NCBI GenBank assembly: GCA_903831925.1
Contig: CAIKZV010000514.1
Location: 1 to 17,415 of the forward strand
Reading direction: 5' to 3'
Origin: an uncultured Burkholderiales bacterium
Lineage (GTDB): Bacteria > Pseudomonadota > Gammaproteobacteria > Burkholderiales > Burkholderiaceae_E
DNA: 17,415 nucleotides
Under the pieces are notes generated by a model. The model had not been told where the DNA came from and did no database searches. It worked only from the letters and a program-made list of their open reading frames with translations. Made by a program: the position numbers and the translations under genes. Below are positions 7,370 to 14,986 of this stretch, one piece after another; within the stretch, counting starts at the first letter, position 1; each line of letters opens with the position of its first letter.

Positions 7370-8308
7370 ATGATGCAGGTAATCTGGACCGGACTAGAAC
7401 GCACCACATGGGATGCGCTGCATCGTACCGCGGCGGCGGCTCTCCAGCAGGACTGGGCCTATGGCGATGCGATGCAGGCACTGGGCACGCACTGTCTGCG
7501 CGCCGCTGTCATTCACGATGAGCGGCTGGTCGGCGTTGCCCAGTTTCTGCTTCGGCGAATCGGCGGTGTGGCCTCGCTCGCCCTGTGTTCACACGGCCCG
7601 GTCTGGTCGGCCGACCTGTCGTCCACCGACCGCGAACGCGCCTGCCGACTGCTCAAGCGCAGCGCGCCGGTGCGTTGGCCGCGCGCGATCCTGCTCACGC
7701 CCGACGCGGTGAGTGCCGAGTCAGCCGGTGTGCGCCGCTTGGTCCGGGTCATGACCGGTCATGCCACGGTCCGAATCGATCTCACCCAGGAAACCGCTGC
7801 CTTGCGCGCGGCCATGCACGGCAAGTGGCGCAACCGTCTGGCCGCGGCCGAGCGTTCGGCGCTCAAGGTGCAGAAGGTTGGCGGCAAGCCCGGACAATAT
7901 CGGTGGCTGCTCGATCGCGAGCTCGCCCAGCGCAGCGAAAAGCGCTACATCGCCCTGCCCGACGGCTTCGTCGAGGCCTGGCAGGTGGCTTGCGGGCAGG
8001 CGGGGCGCGATGGTCGCGCCGATGCGCTGCTCACCTTGCGGGCCGATCTCGGGCGCGACGCGGTGGCCGGCATGCTCTTTCTCATCCACGGCGACGCGGC
8101 GACCTATCAGGTCGGCTGGGTCGGCGACGCCGGGCGCGATCTCGGTGCACACAATCTGCTGCTGTGGCAGGGCATGCAGATGCTCAAGGCGCAGGGCATC
8201 CGGATGCTCGATCTGGGTGGTGTCGATACCGCACGAGGTGCCGGCATCGCACGGTTCAAGATCGGCTCAGGCGGCGAGGTGATGATGCTCGCCGGAACCT
8301 ACTTCTAG
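7370..8308 (+). CDS. FemAB/GNAT-like acyltransferase
   Basis: This protein of about 312 residues looks like a FemAB-type member of the GNAT fold, a family whose well-studied members transfer amino acids from aminoacyl-tRNA to peptidoglycan precursors. Supporting segments are the start QVIWTGLERTTWDAL, LRAAMHGKWRNRLAAAERS (typical of the LxxxLxxKWRNxLRxAEK region), and a C-terminal half with AGMLFLIHGDAATYQVGW, HNLLLWQGMQMLKAQG and LDLGGVD followed by GIARFKIG. The start is taken at the double ATG 7370/7373; the frame stays open further upstream but that part has no family look. There is no strong Shine-Dalgarno; a TACACT at 7361-7366 could be a -10 for a nearly leaderless mRNA. The amino-acid or acyl donor is unknown. 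Confidence 0.75.
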   Translation: MMQVIWTGLERTTWDALHRTAAAALQQDWAYGDAMQALGTHCLRAAVIHDERLVGVAQFLLRRIGGVASLALCSHGPVWSADLSSTDRERACRLLKRSAPVRWPRAILLTPDAVSAESAGVRRLVRVMTGHATVRIDLTQETAALRAAMHGKWRNRLAAAERSALKVQKVGGKPGQYRWLLDRELAQRSEKRYIALPDGFVEAWQVACGQAGRDGRADALLTLRADLGRDAVAGMLFLIHGDAATYQVGWVGDAGRDLGAHNLLLWQGMQMLKAQGIRMLDLGGVDTARGAGIARFKIGSGGEVMMLAGTYF

Positions 8309-8322
8309 CTGTCGGTCGCGGC

Positions 8323-8353
8323 GGCTCAGCAAATTCAGGCGCCGCGCTGAGCC
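8323..8353. terminator. Hairpin between convergent genes
   Basis: GGCTCAGC (8323-8330) and GCTGAGCC (8346-8353) form a perfect 8-bp stem with a 15-base loop. It sits at the meeting point of the FemAB-like gene (stop at 8306-8308) and the DHH gene, whose stop codon lies in the loop. No T-run follows in either direction, so it may be a weak bidirectional terminator or an RNA-stabilising structure. Confidence 0.45.
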
Positions 8354-9297
8354 TCGAGGCGCAGGGCCTCGTCACGCTGCATGCTCGAGAGCAGCTCCGA
8401 CAGCACTCGATCGGACATCGAGTGTTCGACCTGACAGGTGCCTGCGGCCGCATGTCCGCCGCCGCCATATCGCAGGCACAGATCACCGACATTGGTGGCA
8501 CAGGTCCGCTCGAAGATCGACTTGCCGATGGCAAAGACCGCGTTCTGCTTCTGCAGGCCCCACATCCGGTGAACCGACACATTGCACTGCGGGAACAGCG
8601 CATAGATCATGAACCGGTTGGTGGCCCAGATCGGATCCTGGTCGCGCATGTCGACCACGACGATATTGCCGTGCACCGTCGAGGCCGACAGCAGCTGGTC
8701 GACCGCCTTGCCTTCATGTTCGAAATAGAGATCGATGCGCTCGCGCACATCGGGCAGCGCCATGATCTCCTTGACCGTCAGCGTGCGACAGGCATCGATC
8801 AGCGCCATCATCAGCTGATAGTTCGAGATCCTGAAATTGCGAAATCGACCGAGTCCGGTGCGGGCATCCATCAGGAAGCCGAGCATCGTCCAGTCCTTGG
8901 GATGCAGCACTTCTTCCACGCTGTACTGCGCCGAGTCGGCCTGATCGACCGCACGCATCAGCTGCTCGGTGACATTCGGGAAGGCTTCATGGCCACCGTA
9001 GTATTGCCACACCACGCGCGCGGCCGACGGGGCATTGGGGTCGATCACATGGTTGCCGACCTGCGAGGTGTTGCGCATGATCTCCGACGAATGATGGTCG
9101 AAAGCCAGGCGAGCCGTGGCGACATAGGGCAGGTTGGTGGTGATGTCGCGCTCGGTGATCTCGATCTTGCCGTCCTGCATGTCCTTCGGATGAACAAACA
9201 GGATCTCGTTGATCAGGCCGATTTCGCGCAGCAGCACGGCGCACACCAGTCCGTCGAAGTCGGAACGGGTGACGAGTCGATATTGGGGCTGAGCCAT
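8335..9297 (-). CDS. DHH-family phosphoesterase (exopolyphosphatase-like)
   Basis: This 320-residue protein of the DHH/DHHA1 superfamily groups with metal-dependent phosphoesterases such as RecJ, NrnA and exopolyphosphatase-like proteins. The N-terminal DHH domain shows SDFDG (12-16), the hallmark DHH at 67-69 (LAFDHHSSE) and a further acidic site, VDQAD (117-121). The C-terminal DHHA1 domain has RYGGGGHAAAGTCQV (276-290). The ATG at 9295-9297 follows a GGAGA site; the frame is open upstream, but the upstream part is Arg/Cys-rich and unlike the family. The substrate could be oligoribonucleotides, cyclic-dinucleotide products or polyphosphate; the sequence does not decide. It is transcribed divergently from the MFS gene. 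Confidence 0.88.
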   Translation of the reverse strand: MAQPQYRLVTRSDFDGLVCAVLLREIGLINEILFVHPKDMQDGKIEITERDITTNLPYVATARLAFDHHSSEIMRNTSQVGNHVIDPNAPSAARVVWQYYGGHEAFPNVTEQLMRAVDQADSAQYSVEEVLHPKDWTMLGFLMDARTGLGRFRNFRISNYQLMMALIDACRTLTVKEIMALPDVRERIDLYFEHEGKAVDQLLSASTVHGNIVVVDMRDQDPIWATNRFMIYALFPQCNVSVHRMWGLQKQNAVFAIGKSIFERTCATNVGDLCLRYGGGGHAAAGTCQVEHSMSDRVLSELLSSMQRDEALRLEAQRGA

Positions 9298-9408
9298 GGT
9301 TTCTCCGCGTAAGCCCTGCCAGTCTTCGTCATCCGACCAGCCGCAACAACCGCCGAACCGACAAGCGGCGCGGTCTTGCGCCCGATCGGATCGCCTTTCC
9401 GAACATTT

Positions 9409-9459
9409 GTGTCGAAGTTGGTACTTTGTCGGAATCGATTCGCTGGGTTCATTCGACAC
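9409..9459. promoter_or_regulatory. Nested inverted repeats in the DHH/MFS divergent intergenic region
   Basis: GTGTCGAA (9409-9416) and TTCGACAC (9452-9459) are perfect 8-base inverted copies. Between them lies the 10-base palindrome GAATCGATTC (9432-9441). The structure is central in the 223-base gap between divergent genes, where operators normally lie. No regulator gene is adjacent, so binding is inferred only from symmetry. Confidence 0.35.
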
Positions 9460-9520
9460 GGACGCTGATTCCGGTCCCCCGTTGCAGGGGCAAATCGGGC
9501 GGCTCGGCTAGGATGCCGGG

Positions 9521-10708
9521 ATGACCCGTGGTTTTCTCGTTGCCTTTCTGCTCTCCTTCGGCCCCGCGGTGTCGAACTCCTTCGCCCGGTTCGCCTATGC
9601 GCTGGTGCTGCCGGCGATGCGCACCGACCTTGCGCTCGACTGGTCGCAGGCCGGCGGACTCAATACCGCCAATGCCGCCGGCTATCTGATCGGCGCACTG
9701 GCGGTGCGTGCTGTGGTCGGACGGATGGGCAACCGGCGGCTTTTCGCGATCGGCATGGTGCTGACCTCGCTGACGGTACTGGCCACCGGCTTTGTGCGCG
9801 ACGTTCCGATGCTGTCGCTGCTGCGGGTGCTGTCTGGCATCGGTGGCGCCTGTGTCTTCATTTGCGGCGGCGCGTTGTCGGGCAATGTCTTTCCCGGGCG
9901 TCCCGAGCGCGCCAGCACCACCATCGCGATGTTCTTTGCCGGTGCCGGCATCGGCCTGATGCTGTGCGGCGTGGCGATTCCGCTGCTGCTGCAGCAGGTC
10001 GGCGATGCCGCCTGGCCACTGGTCTGGCGTGCCATGGGTGTTGCCGGACTGGCGATGTCGGTGGTGGCGATCTGGGCGGCCTGGCAGATCGATGAGCCGG
10101 GTGCAGGGGCCGGCAGTGCCCGCTGGGCGGTGCTGCCCTTCATGAGACAGCTGCTTGCCTACCTGTGCTTCGGCCTGGGCTACATCGGCTACATGACCTT
10201 TGTCATCGCCTGGATGCGCATCAATGGCGCGGGCGTCGGGCTGGTGATGTCGGTTTGGGTGGTGCTGGGTGCTGCGACCCTGCTGGCACCGATGGTCTGG
10301 GCCGGGCCCTGCGAGCGCTGGCGCGGCGGCCGACCGCTTGCCGCGATCATGGCCACCTCGGCGATCGGCGCCATGCTGCCGATGGTGTCGACCCACCCGA
10401 TCTCGCTGCTGAGTTCCGCGGTGCTCTTCGGGCTGTCGATGTTCAGCGCGCCCTCGGCGGTCGGCAGCCTGATCAAGCATTGGCTGCCCAAACCTGCCTG
10501 GGGCTCGGCGATGGCCACCTTCACCATCGTTTTTGCTGCCAGCCAGATGGTGGGGCCGGTGGCGACCGGCTGGGTGGCCGACCACTGGGGATCGCTGCGC
10601 CCCGGGCTGACCGCCTCGGCTCTGGTACTGGCCTTTGGCGCCCTGCTGGCGCTCACTCAGGGTGAGCCGAAGCACCGTGGCGACGCCGCGGCGATGTCGC
10701 CTTCCTGA
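9521..10708 (+). CDS. MFS transporter, YbfB/YjiJ type
   Basis: This 395-residue polytopic inner-membrane protein has about 11-12 hydrophobic segments, in the size range of the major facilitator superfamily. The N-terminus (SNSFARFAYALVLPAM, then DWSQAGGLNTANAAGYLIGA) is characteristic of the YbfB/YjiJ-like branch, as is RVLSGIGGACVFICGG. The loop between segments 2 and 3 has the short basic GRMGNRR. The ATG at 9521 is preceded by TAGGAT, which could serve as a Shine-Dalgarno (AGGA, 7 bases away) or as a -10 giving a leaderless transcript. The substrate is unknown; the branch contains many uncharacterised exporters. It is divergent from the DHH gene. Confidence 0.88.
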   Translation: MTRGFLVAFLLSFGPAVSNSFARFAYALVLPAMRTDLALDWSQAGGLNTANAAGYLIGALAVRAVVGRMGNRRLFAIGMVLTSLTVLATGFVRDVPMLSLLRVLSGIGGACVFICGGALSGNVFPGRPERASTTIAMFFAGAGIGLMLCGVAIPLLLQQVGDAAWPLVWRAMGVAGLAMSVVAIWAAWQIDEPGAGAGSARWAVLPFMRQLLAYLCFGLGYIGYMTFVIAWMRINGAGVGLVMSVWVVLGAATLLAPMVWAGPCERWRGGRPLAAIMATSAIGAMLPMVSTHPISLLSSAVLFGLSMFSAPSAVGSLIKHWLPKPAWGSAMATFTIVFAASQMVGPVATGWVADHWGSLRPGLTASALVLAFGALLALTQGEPKHRGDAAAMSPS

Positions 10709-10726
10709 TGCCTTGCTGACCGTTTA

Positions 10727-10748
10727 TCCGGCGATCCTGTCCGCCGGA
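10727..10748. terminator. Hairpin after the MFS gene
   Basis: TCCGGCG (10727-10733) pairs perfectly with CGCCGGA (10742-10748) across an 8-base loop, 18 bases beyond the MFS stop codon. No T-run follows, so intrinsic termination is only possible, not clear. Confidence 0.4.
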
Positions 10749-10828
10749 AGGCCCCACGACGCAGTACCTTGACGGCCCTGGCCTCGTCGATCGGAATGAC
10801 TCCGCGAATTCAACGACCGGAGATCATT

Positions 10829-12916
10829 TTGACTTTCACCCCCAAACGCCTGACCCTCGCCCTGGTGGGCGCAGGATGTATCGCCCTCGCCGGATGCGGC
10901 GGCTCCGATTCCTCGACGACCACCGGATCCACCCCGACCGGTGGCACCACCGCCACTGGCGGCAGCACGACCACGATTCCGACGACGCCGAGCTCGGTCG
11001 TGCTGTCGGGCACCGCCGCCACCGGCGCCGCACTGGCCGATGCCAGCCTGAAGATCTATGACGCCACAGGTGCGGTGGTCTGCGAGGTCAAGACCGGCGC
11101 TGACGGCGCCTATACCTGCGATCTCGGCACCTCGCCGAAGCCGCCTTTCGTGCTGGTCGCCACCCTCGATGACACCAAGCTGGTCAGCATCGCGCCTGAT
11201 GCGAAAACCGGGGTCATCAACGTCACCCCGCTGACCAACCTGATCGCCTCGACCCTGTCCTCCAATGGCGACCCGCAGCAGCTGGTCGACGACATCAAAT
11301 CCAGCCCGGCGAGCGTCGATGCGGCCAAGGTCAAGGCCTCGGTCGATCGGGTCATGACGGCGCTCAAGCCGCTGCTCGATGCGCTCGGCACCCAGGGCAA
11401 TCCGATCACCACCGCCTTCAAGGCCGACGGCACCGGTCAGGACCGCCTGCTCGATCTGCTGCAGGTGAGCGTGCGTCCTGATGGCACTGGCGCCAACAAT
11501 GAAGTCACCGTGAAATCGGCGCCGAATGCGAGCGATTCCGATCCCCTTCGGATCAGCTTCAAGAGCAGCGACACCACGATTGCGCCGCTGCCGACCGGTT
11601 CGGTCAGCGCCGAATCGCTTGGCAGCGACAATGTGGCCGTGCTGGTGAGCGACATGCTCAAGCGGATGACCGCCTGCTATGCCGTGCCGCTGGCCGATCG
11701 GGTCACCAACGGTTCGGTGACCGGGTCGATGCCCAAGTCGCCCGCCTGCACCAGCCTCTTTCTCAATGACGATCCGGCGAGTTTCCTGAGCAACGGGGCC
11801 ACGGTCAGCCCCACCGCCGCCTTCAAGGGCATGTTCTATCAGAGCGGCACCGGCGTTGCGTACGATCGCGGCACCTTCGAATTCAAGCGTGTCAACGGCG
11901 ACTATGTCTTTTCCTATCGCTGGACCGCAGCCGACGGCAGCACGGACAACGAGAACATGGTCGCGCGCAAGGTCGGCGACAGCCTCAAGCTGATCGGCAA
12001 CCAGTACAAGTACAACGCGACCGTCAGGCCCTATGCCCAGACACGCGATCTGGTCAACACGCCAAGCTTCTCGAGCATCAACAGCGGCTACAACGTCTGG
12101 ATCGCCAATCGCACCGCCAGCGGCAACGCGGTCTTCAGCAAAGTGCTGGTGACCACGCCCAAGGGCAATGTTGTCACCTACTGCCCGACTGCCGGGCTGT
12201 CGTATCTGGTGATCGAGAAGTCGGCAACACAGTGTGGGCAAGGCAAAGTGCTCGCGTCGACAAGCGTTCTGCGTCTGGCTGGCCGCTACATCGATCCGAC
12301 CAACCAGACGGATCTGAGCGCCAAGGAGGGCTCGATCGTCTTCGTCAATCCGGCCATGACCGACGAGATGATCGCGAGCATTCCCGACCAGTCAGTCTGG
12401 AAGCTCGAGTTCTTCCATGCCGATGGCGTAACGCCGAACGAGGTGCAGACCTATCGCACCAACAGTCGCGCGATGACCCTGGCAGAGGTGGCGGCAAGTA
12501 CCTTCGTCGATCTCACCGCGAACGCCAGGTCGGCAATGATTGCCAATTCGAGTGCCACTGGGGCGTTTATCTTCGCGGCGCCCAATGCCGGATCGCCCAA
12601 CTGGATCGATATCGGCACACAGGGCACCGACTTCTGGCGGGTGCCGTCCGGAGCGTTGGCACCGACCTCGATCAGTGCTTATGGCAAGCCGCCCACCGGC
12701 TCCAGCCCTAGGTTCAGCGACACGACCAATGTCTCGACGAATGCCCGCGGCACGATCATCAAGTGCAGCCCGCAGACCCTTTCCGATACGCATTGCGATG
12801 CGACCCTGCGGGAGCAGTACACCGTGGGCTGGAAAGTCGATGCTCTCGAACTCTGGGCACGCAGCTCACGCCAGGTCGAGATCTCGAAGCTGGTCGGTCT
12901 TTACAAGCTTCAGTAA
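10829..12916 (+). CDS. Large secreted lipoprotein, function unknown
   Basis: This is a predicted lipoprotein of about 695 residues. The start is taken as TTG at 10829 because GGAG (10819-10822) lies 6 bases ahead and the product then has a compact lipoprotein signal, MTFTPKRLTLALVGAGCIAL, followed by the lipobox end AGC (acylated C23). An ATG at 10796 would add 11 residues and has no comparable ribosome binding site. A Thr/Ser/Gly-rich linker (about 24-56) leads to a carboxypeptidase-regulatory-like beta domain (about 57-105, ATGAALADASLKIYDATGAV, then GADGAYTC). The rest is long and beta-rich, with several segments such as GTFEFKRVNGDYVFSYRW, and is not recognised. A surface or periplasmic location facing the envelope is likely. 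No partner genes are adjacent. Confidence 0.85.
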   Translation: MTFTPKRLTLALVGAGCIALAGCGGSDSSTTTGSTPTGGTTATGGSTTTIPTTPSSVVLSGTAATGAALADASLKIYDATGAVVCEVKTGADGAYTCDLGTSPKPPFVLVATLDDTKLVSIAPDAKTGVINVTPLTNLIASTLSSNGDPQQLVDDIKSSPASVDAAKVKASVDRVMTALKPLLDALGTQGNPITTAFKADGTGQDRLLDLLQVSVRPDGTGANNEVTVKSAPNASDSDPLRISFKSSDTTIAPLPTGSVSAESLGSDNVAVLVSDMLKRMTACYAVPLADRVTNGSVTGSMPKSPACTSLFLNDDPASFLSNGATVSPTAAFKGMFYQSGTGVAYDRGTFEFKRVNGDYVFSYRWTAADGSTDNENMVARKVGDSLKLIGNQYKYNATVRPYAQTRDLVNTPSFSSINSGYNVWIANRTASGNAVFSKVLVTTPKGNVVTYCPTAGLSYLVIEKSATQCGQGKVLASTSVLRLAGRYIDPTNQTDLSAKEGSIVFVNPAMTDEMIASIPDQSVWKLEFFHADGVTPNEVQTYRTNSRAMTLAEVAASTFVDLTANARSAMIANSSATGAFIFAAPNAGSPNWIDIGTQGTDFWRVPSGALAPTSISAYGKPPTGSSPRFSDTTNVSTNARGTIIKCSPQTLSDTHCDATLREQYTVGWKVDALELWARSSRQVEISKLVGLYKLQ

Positions 12917-12925
12917 GCAAAGGCC

Positions 12926-12945
12926 CCGCAGCAAGCTCGCTGCGG
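12926..12945. terminator. Hairpin between convergent genes
   Basis: CCGCAGC (12926-12932) and GCTGCGG (12939-12945) form a 7-bp stem with a 6-base loop, 9 bases after the lipoprotein stop and 29 bases beyond the stop of the convergent accessory-protein gene. On the minus strand the stem is followed by GGCCTTTGC, a weak T-tract. It probably acts as a terminator for one or both genes. Confidence 0.55.
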
Positions 12946-12974
12946 TGGTGCCCCGCACCCGATCCTGAGTCGGC

Positions 12975-13295
12975 TCAGCCCGACTTCAGGACATGGGTGG
13001 GCCCGGAGACCGCGATCGCGAATCGCCGAGCCCTCAGCTGATCGACCGAGGTCATGCCTTTGTCGATCATCAGTTTTTCGGCGGCAGACTGCCATTGTTC
13101 GTAATAGGAGGCCGGTTTGCCGCCGGCCGCCTCGACGGCCTGGGTCCGGGCGATTTCATGGGCCAGACACTCGACCCATTGCCCCCAGGTGAAATGGCCC
13201 GCCTGCGACATGGCCACCACCAGCGCAAAGGCGCGCGCCTCCCAGGGTTCATTGAACACCGGCTCGAGCGGCGGGCTTGGTGAGTCGACGGTCAT
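12975..13295 (-). CDS. Nitrile hydratase accessory-like protein
   Basis: This 106-residue protein resembles nitrile hydratase accessory (activator) proteins and the N-terminal region of nitrile hydratase beta subunits. The hallmark stretch is FNEPWEARAFALVVAMSQ, then GHFTWGQWVECLAHEIA. The second half, SYYEQWQSAAEKLMIDKGMT, also matches. In known systems such proteins help load the metal into the alpha subunit. The ATG overlaps the upstream lipoprotein stop as ATGA, so the two are translationally coupled. No nitrile hydratase alpha or beta subunit, amidase or P47K-type GTPase lies within the window, so this copy is orphaned here. It could serve a distant enzyme or have been recruited for another role. 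Confidence 0.75.
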   Translation of the reverse strand: MTVDSPSPPLEPVFNEPWEARAFALVVAMSQAGHFTWGQWVECLAHEIARTQAVEAAGGKPASYYEQWQSAAEKLMIDKGMTSVDQLRARRFAIAVSGPTHVLKSG

Positions 13296-13942
13296 TTCGG
13301 GTTGATCGCGACCGGCCCGATCAGGCCTGCGCGGCGCATCGCATCGATCGATGCGCCCGACAGTCTGGCGACCTGGATCGCCGCATCGTCGCTGGCGGGC
13401 GGCGGCACGCGTACCGACCACAGGTCCTGGCCACTTGCCACCTCGACCACACTGGTGGCTGAGCTGAACGCGGTTGCGGCATGAACCCCGCCGAGCGTAA
13501 AGCCCATCCCTCCGCCCATGGCAACGCCTCGGCCCATTCCCAGGCCGCCATACAGTCCCCCGGGATAGCCCCAGGCCGACGACGTTCCGTAAGGATTGTT
13601 GGCCGAGATCGAGACGGTTGACATCACCGCGGTGTCGGCCGAGAAGGCCTTCGCAGCGCTCAGCACTGCCGGCACGCCACCGGCGGCCTCAATCGGTTCG
13701 GGCGTGCGCAGCACCACCACGCCTGCATCGCGCAGCCCGCTGGCCAGGTTGTCTTCGCAGATCTTCGCAAGGCTGACATCGGGTGCCCGGCAACTCACCA
13801 GCACCCTTGACTTGAGCAGTGAGCGATCGGAAAAGGAGGCGTCCGCCCATTGCCCTTCGATGGCGCTGGTGGCGCATCCTGCAAACAGGATCGCCACCGA
13901 GCAGGCCGCGATCGGCCATTGAATCGATCGTGAAGCGCTCAT
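13292..13942 (-). CDS. Glycine-rich small lipoprotein, function unknown
   Basis: This 216-residue protein has a lipoprotein signal peptide: MSASRSIQWPIAACSVAILF then AGC, with acylated C23. The ATG at 13942 follows a strong AGGAGG site; the open frame upstream is Arg-rich and not signal-like, so this start is well supported. The mature part contains SRVLVSCRAPDVSLAKICED, a region like GLRDAGVVVLRTPE, a Gly-rich stretch (YPGGLYGGLGMGRGVAMGGG) and a C-terminal SVVEVASGQDLWSVRVPPP. The last element recalls envelope lipoproteins that end with a strand describing tagging or oligomer formation, but I cannot place the family. It lies 83 bases downstream of the metallopeptidase gene and is coupled by ATGA to the nitrile-hydratase-accessory-like gene. 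Confidence 0.8.
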   Translation of the reverse strand: MSASRSIQWPIAACSVAILFAGCATSAIEGQWADASFSDRSLLKSRVLVSCRAPDVSLAKICEDNLASGLRDAGVVVLRTPEPIEAAGGVPAVLSAAKAFSADTAVMSTVSISANNPYGTSSAWGYPGGLYGGLGMGRGVAMGGGMGFTLGGVHAATAFSSATSVVEVASGQDLWSVRVPPPASDDAAIQVARLSGASIDAMRRAGLIGPVAINPK

Positions 13943-13969
13943 GCGGATCCTCCTGGACGGTTCATGCAT

Positions 13970-13999
13970 CGACTGCGGCAATCGGGTGATGCGCAGTCG
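13970..13999. terminator. Hairpin downstream of the metallopeptidase gene
   Basis: CGACTGCG (13970-13977) and CGCAGTCG (13992-13999) form a perfect 8-bp stem with a 14-base loop. A second dyad, CGCG-TTA-CGCG, overlaps its edge at 13998-14008. They lie between the metallopeptidase stop and the lipoprotein start on the minus strand. No T-run follows, so an attenuator, operator or mRNA-processing role is as likely as termination. Confidence 0.35.
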
Positions 14000-14025
14000 C
14001 GTTACGCGAAGGATCTGATTGTCGC

Positions 14026-14898
14026 TCAGGGCGAGGTCTGCTTGAAGGTATCGCAGGAACCTGGCTGCCCCGACTTCATGCCGGTGCCGAACCAATAGCG
14101 GCGCTGTTCGCCCGATCCGTGGGTGAAGGCATCGGGCACGACGACGCCTTGCGAGCGCTTCATCATCTTGTCGTCGCCGATCTGGGAGGCGGCATTCAGA
14201 CCCGCCTCGATGTCGCCGCGATCGAGCCAGTTGCGAGCCTGCTGCGAGTGATGCGCCCACACGCCGGCATAGCAGTCGGCCTGCAGCTCGAGCCGCACCG
14301 AGAGCTGGTTGGCCTGGCGTTCGTCTGTGCGCTGCTGCATCGACTGCACCTGTTTCATGGTGCCCAGCAGGTTCTGCACATGATGGCCGACTTCGTGCGC
14401 CACCACATAAGCCTGCGCGAACTCGCCGGGCGATGCGAACTGCTGCTGCAGCATGCGATAAAAGCTCAGGTCGATATAGACCGTCTGATCATTGGGGCAA
14501 TAGAAAGGGCCGGCCGCTTTTTGCCCGGTGCCGCAGGCGGTGGGCGTGATGCCATCGAAAATCACCATCTTGGGCGGTCGATATTGCTGGTTCGCCTTCT
14601 TGAAGACATCAGTCCAGACATCCTCGGTACTGGCGAGGATGACCGAGGTGAACTTGCCGCCGGTATCCGAGACCGGTCCGGTCTGGCCTTGCACCTGCTG
14701 CGGTGTGCTGGAGCTGCCAAGCTTGCTGACACCCTGGACCAGGCCGAGCGCGACCATCGGGTTGATGCCGAACATCCAGCTCGCAAGCAGTGCAATACCG
14801 ATGCCGATGATACCGAGGCCACCGGCCTTGCCGCCGGGCATCTTCATGCCCCTTCGATCTTCCACATTGCTGCTTTGTCGACCATCTTCCCAGCGCAT
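14026..14898 (-). CDS. ypfJ: YpfJ-type neutral zinc metallopeptidase, membrane-anchored
   Basis: This 290-residue protein is of the YpfJ/KPN_02809 family of predicted zinc metallopeptidases. A short polar N-terminus (MRWEDGRQSSNVEDRRG) precedes a hydrophobic anchor at about residues 27-55. The zinc motif HEVGH lies at 168-172 (VVAHEVGHHVQNLLG), and a probable third ligand is E204 in RLELQADCYAGVWAHH. Other family marks are KMVIFDGITPTACGTG, GPFYCPNDQTVYIDLSFY and SQGVVVPDAFTHGSGEQR. The length is normal for the family. The ATG at 14898 is preceded by CAGGAGAATGCG, a good ribosome binding site. A possible minus-strand -10 (TAGAAT, 14943-14938) lies upstream, back to back with the tRNA promoter. 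The biological substrate is not known for this family. Confidence 0.93.
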   Translation of the reverse strand: MRWEDGRQSSNVEDRRGMKMPGGKAGGLGIIGIGIALLASWMFGINPMVALGLVQGVSKLGSSSTPQQVQGQTGPVSDTGGKFTSVILASTEDVWTDVFKKANQQYRPPKMVIFDGITPTACGTGQKAAGPFYCPNDQTVYIDLSFYRMLQQQFASPGEFAQAYVVAHEVGHHVQNLLGTMKQVQSMQQRTDERQANQLSVRLELQADCYAGVWAHHSQQARNWLDRGDIEAGLNAASQIGDDKMMKRSQGVVVPDAFTHGSGEQRRYWFGTGMKSGQPGSCDTFKQTSP

Positions 14899-14952
14899 CG
14901 CATTCTCCTGACAGAAAAGTATTTGTTCGGTTGCCGGATTCTATCGCGTCGC

Positions 14953-14978
14953 TTGCGGCAGCCCGGAGACGGTATGAT
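14953..14978 (+). promoter_or_regulatory. Candidate tRNA promoter
   Basis: TATGAT (14973-14978) is a good -10 element 8 bases before the mature tRNA 5' end. It is followed by a very G/C-rich discriminator (CGGCGCGC), typical of stable-RNA promoters under stringent control. The best -35 candidate is TTGCGG (14953-14958), but the spacer is only 14 bases, so the -35 assignment is doubtful. Confidence 0.5.
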
Positions 14979-14986
14979 CGGCGCGC

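Noticed and set aside
7585..9312. 575-residue plus-strand frame
   Set aside because: It runs through parts of the FemAB-like gene and opposite the DHH gene, both of which have clear motifs in other frames.
10724..12241. 505-residue minus-strand frame opposite the lipoprotein gene
   Set aside because: The composition is antisense-like and there is no ribosome binding site or family motif; the plus-strand frame has a signal peptide and lipobox.
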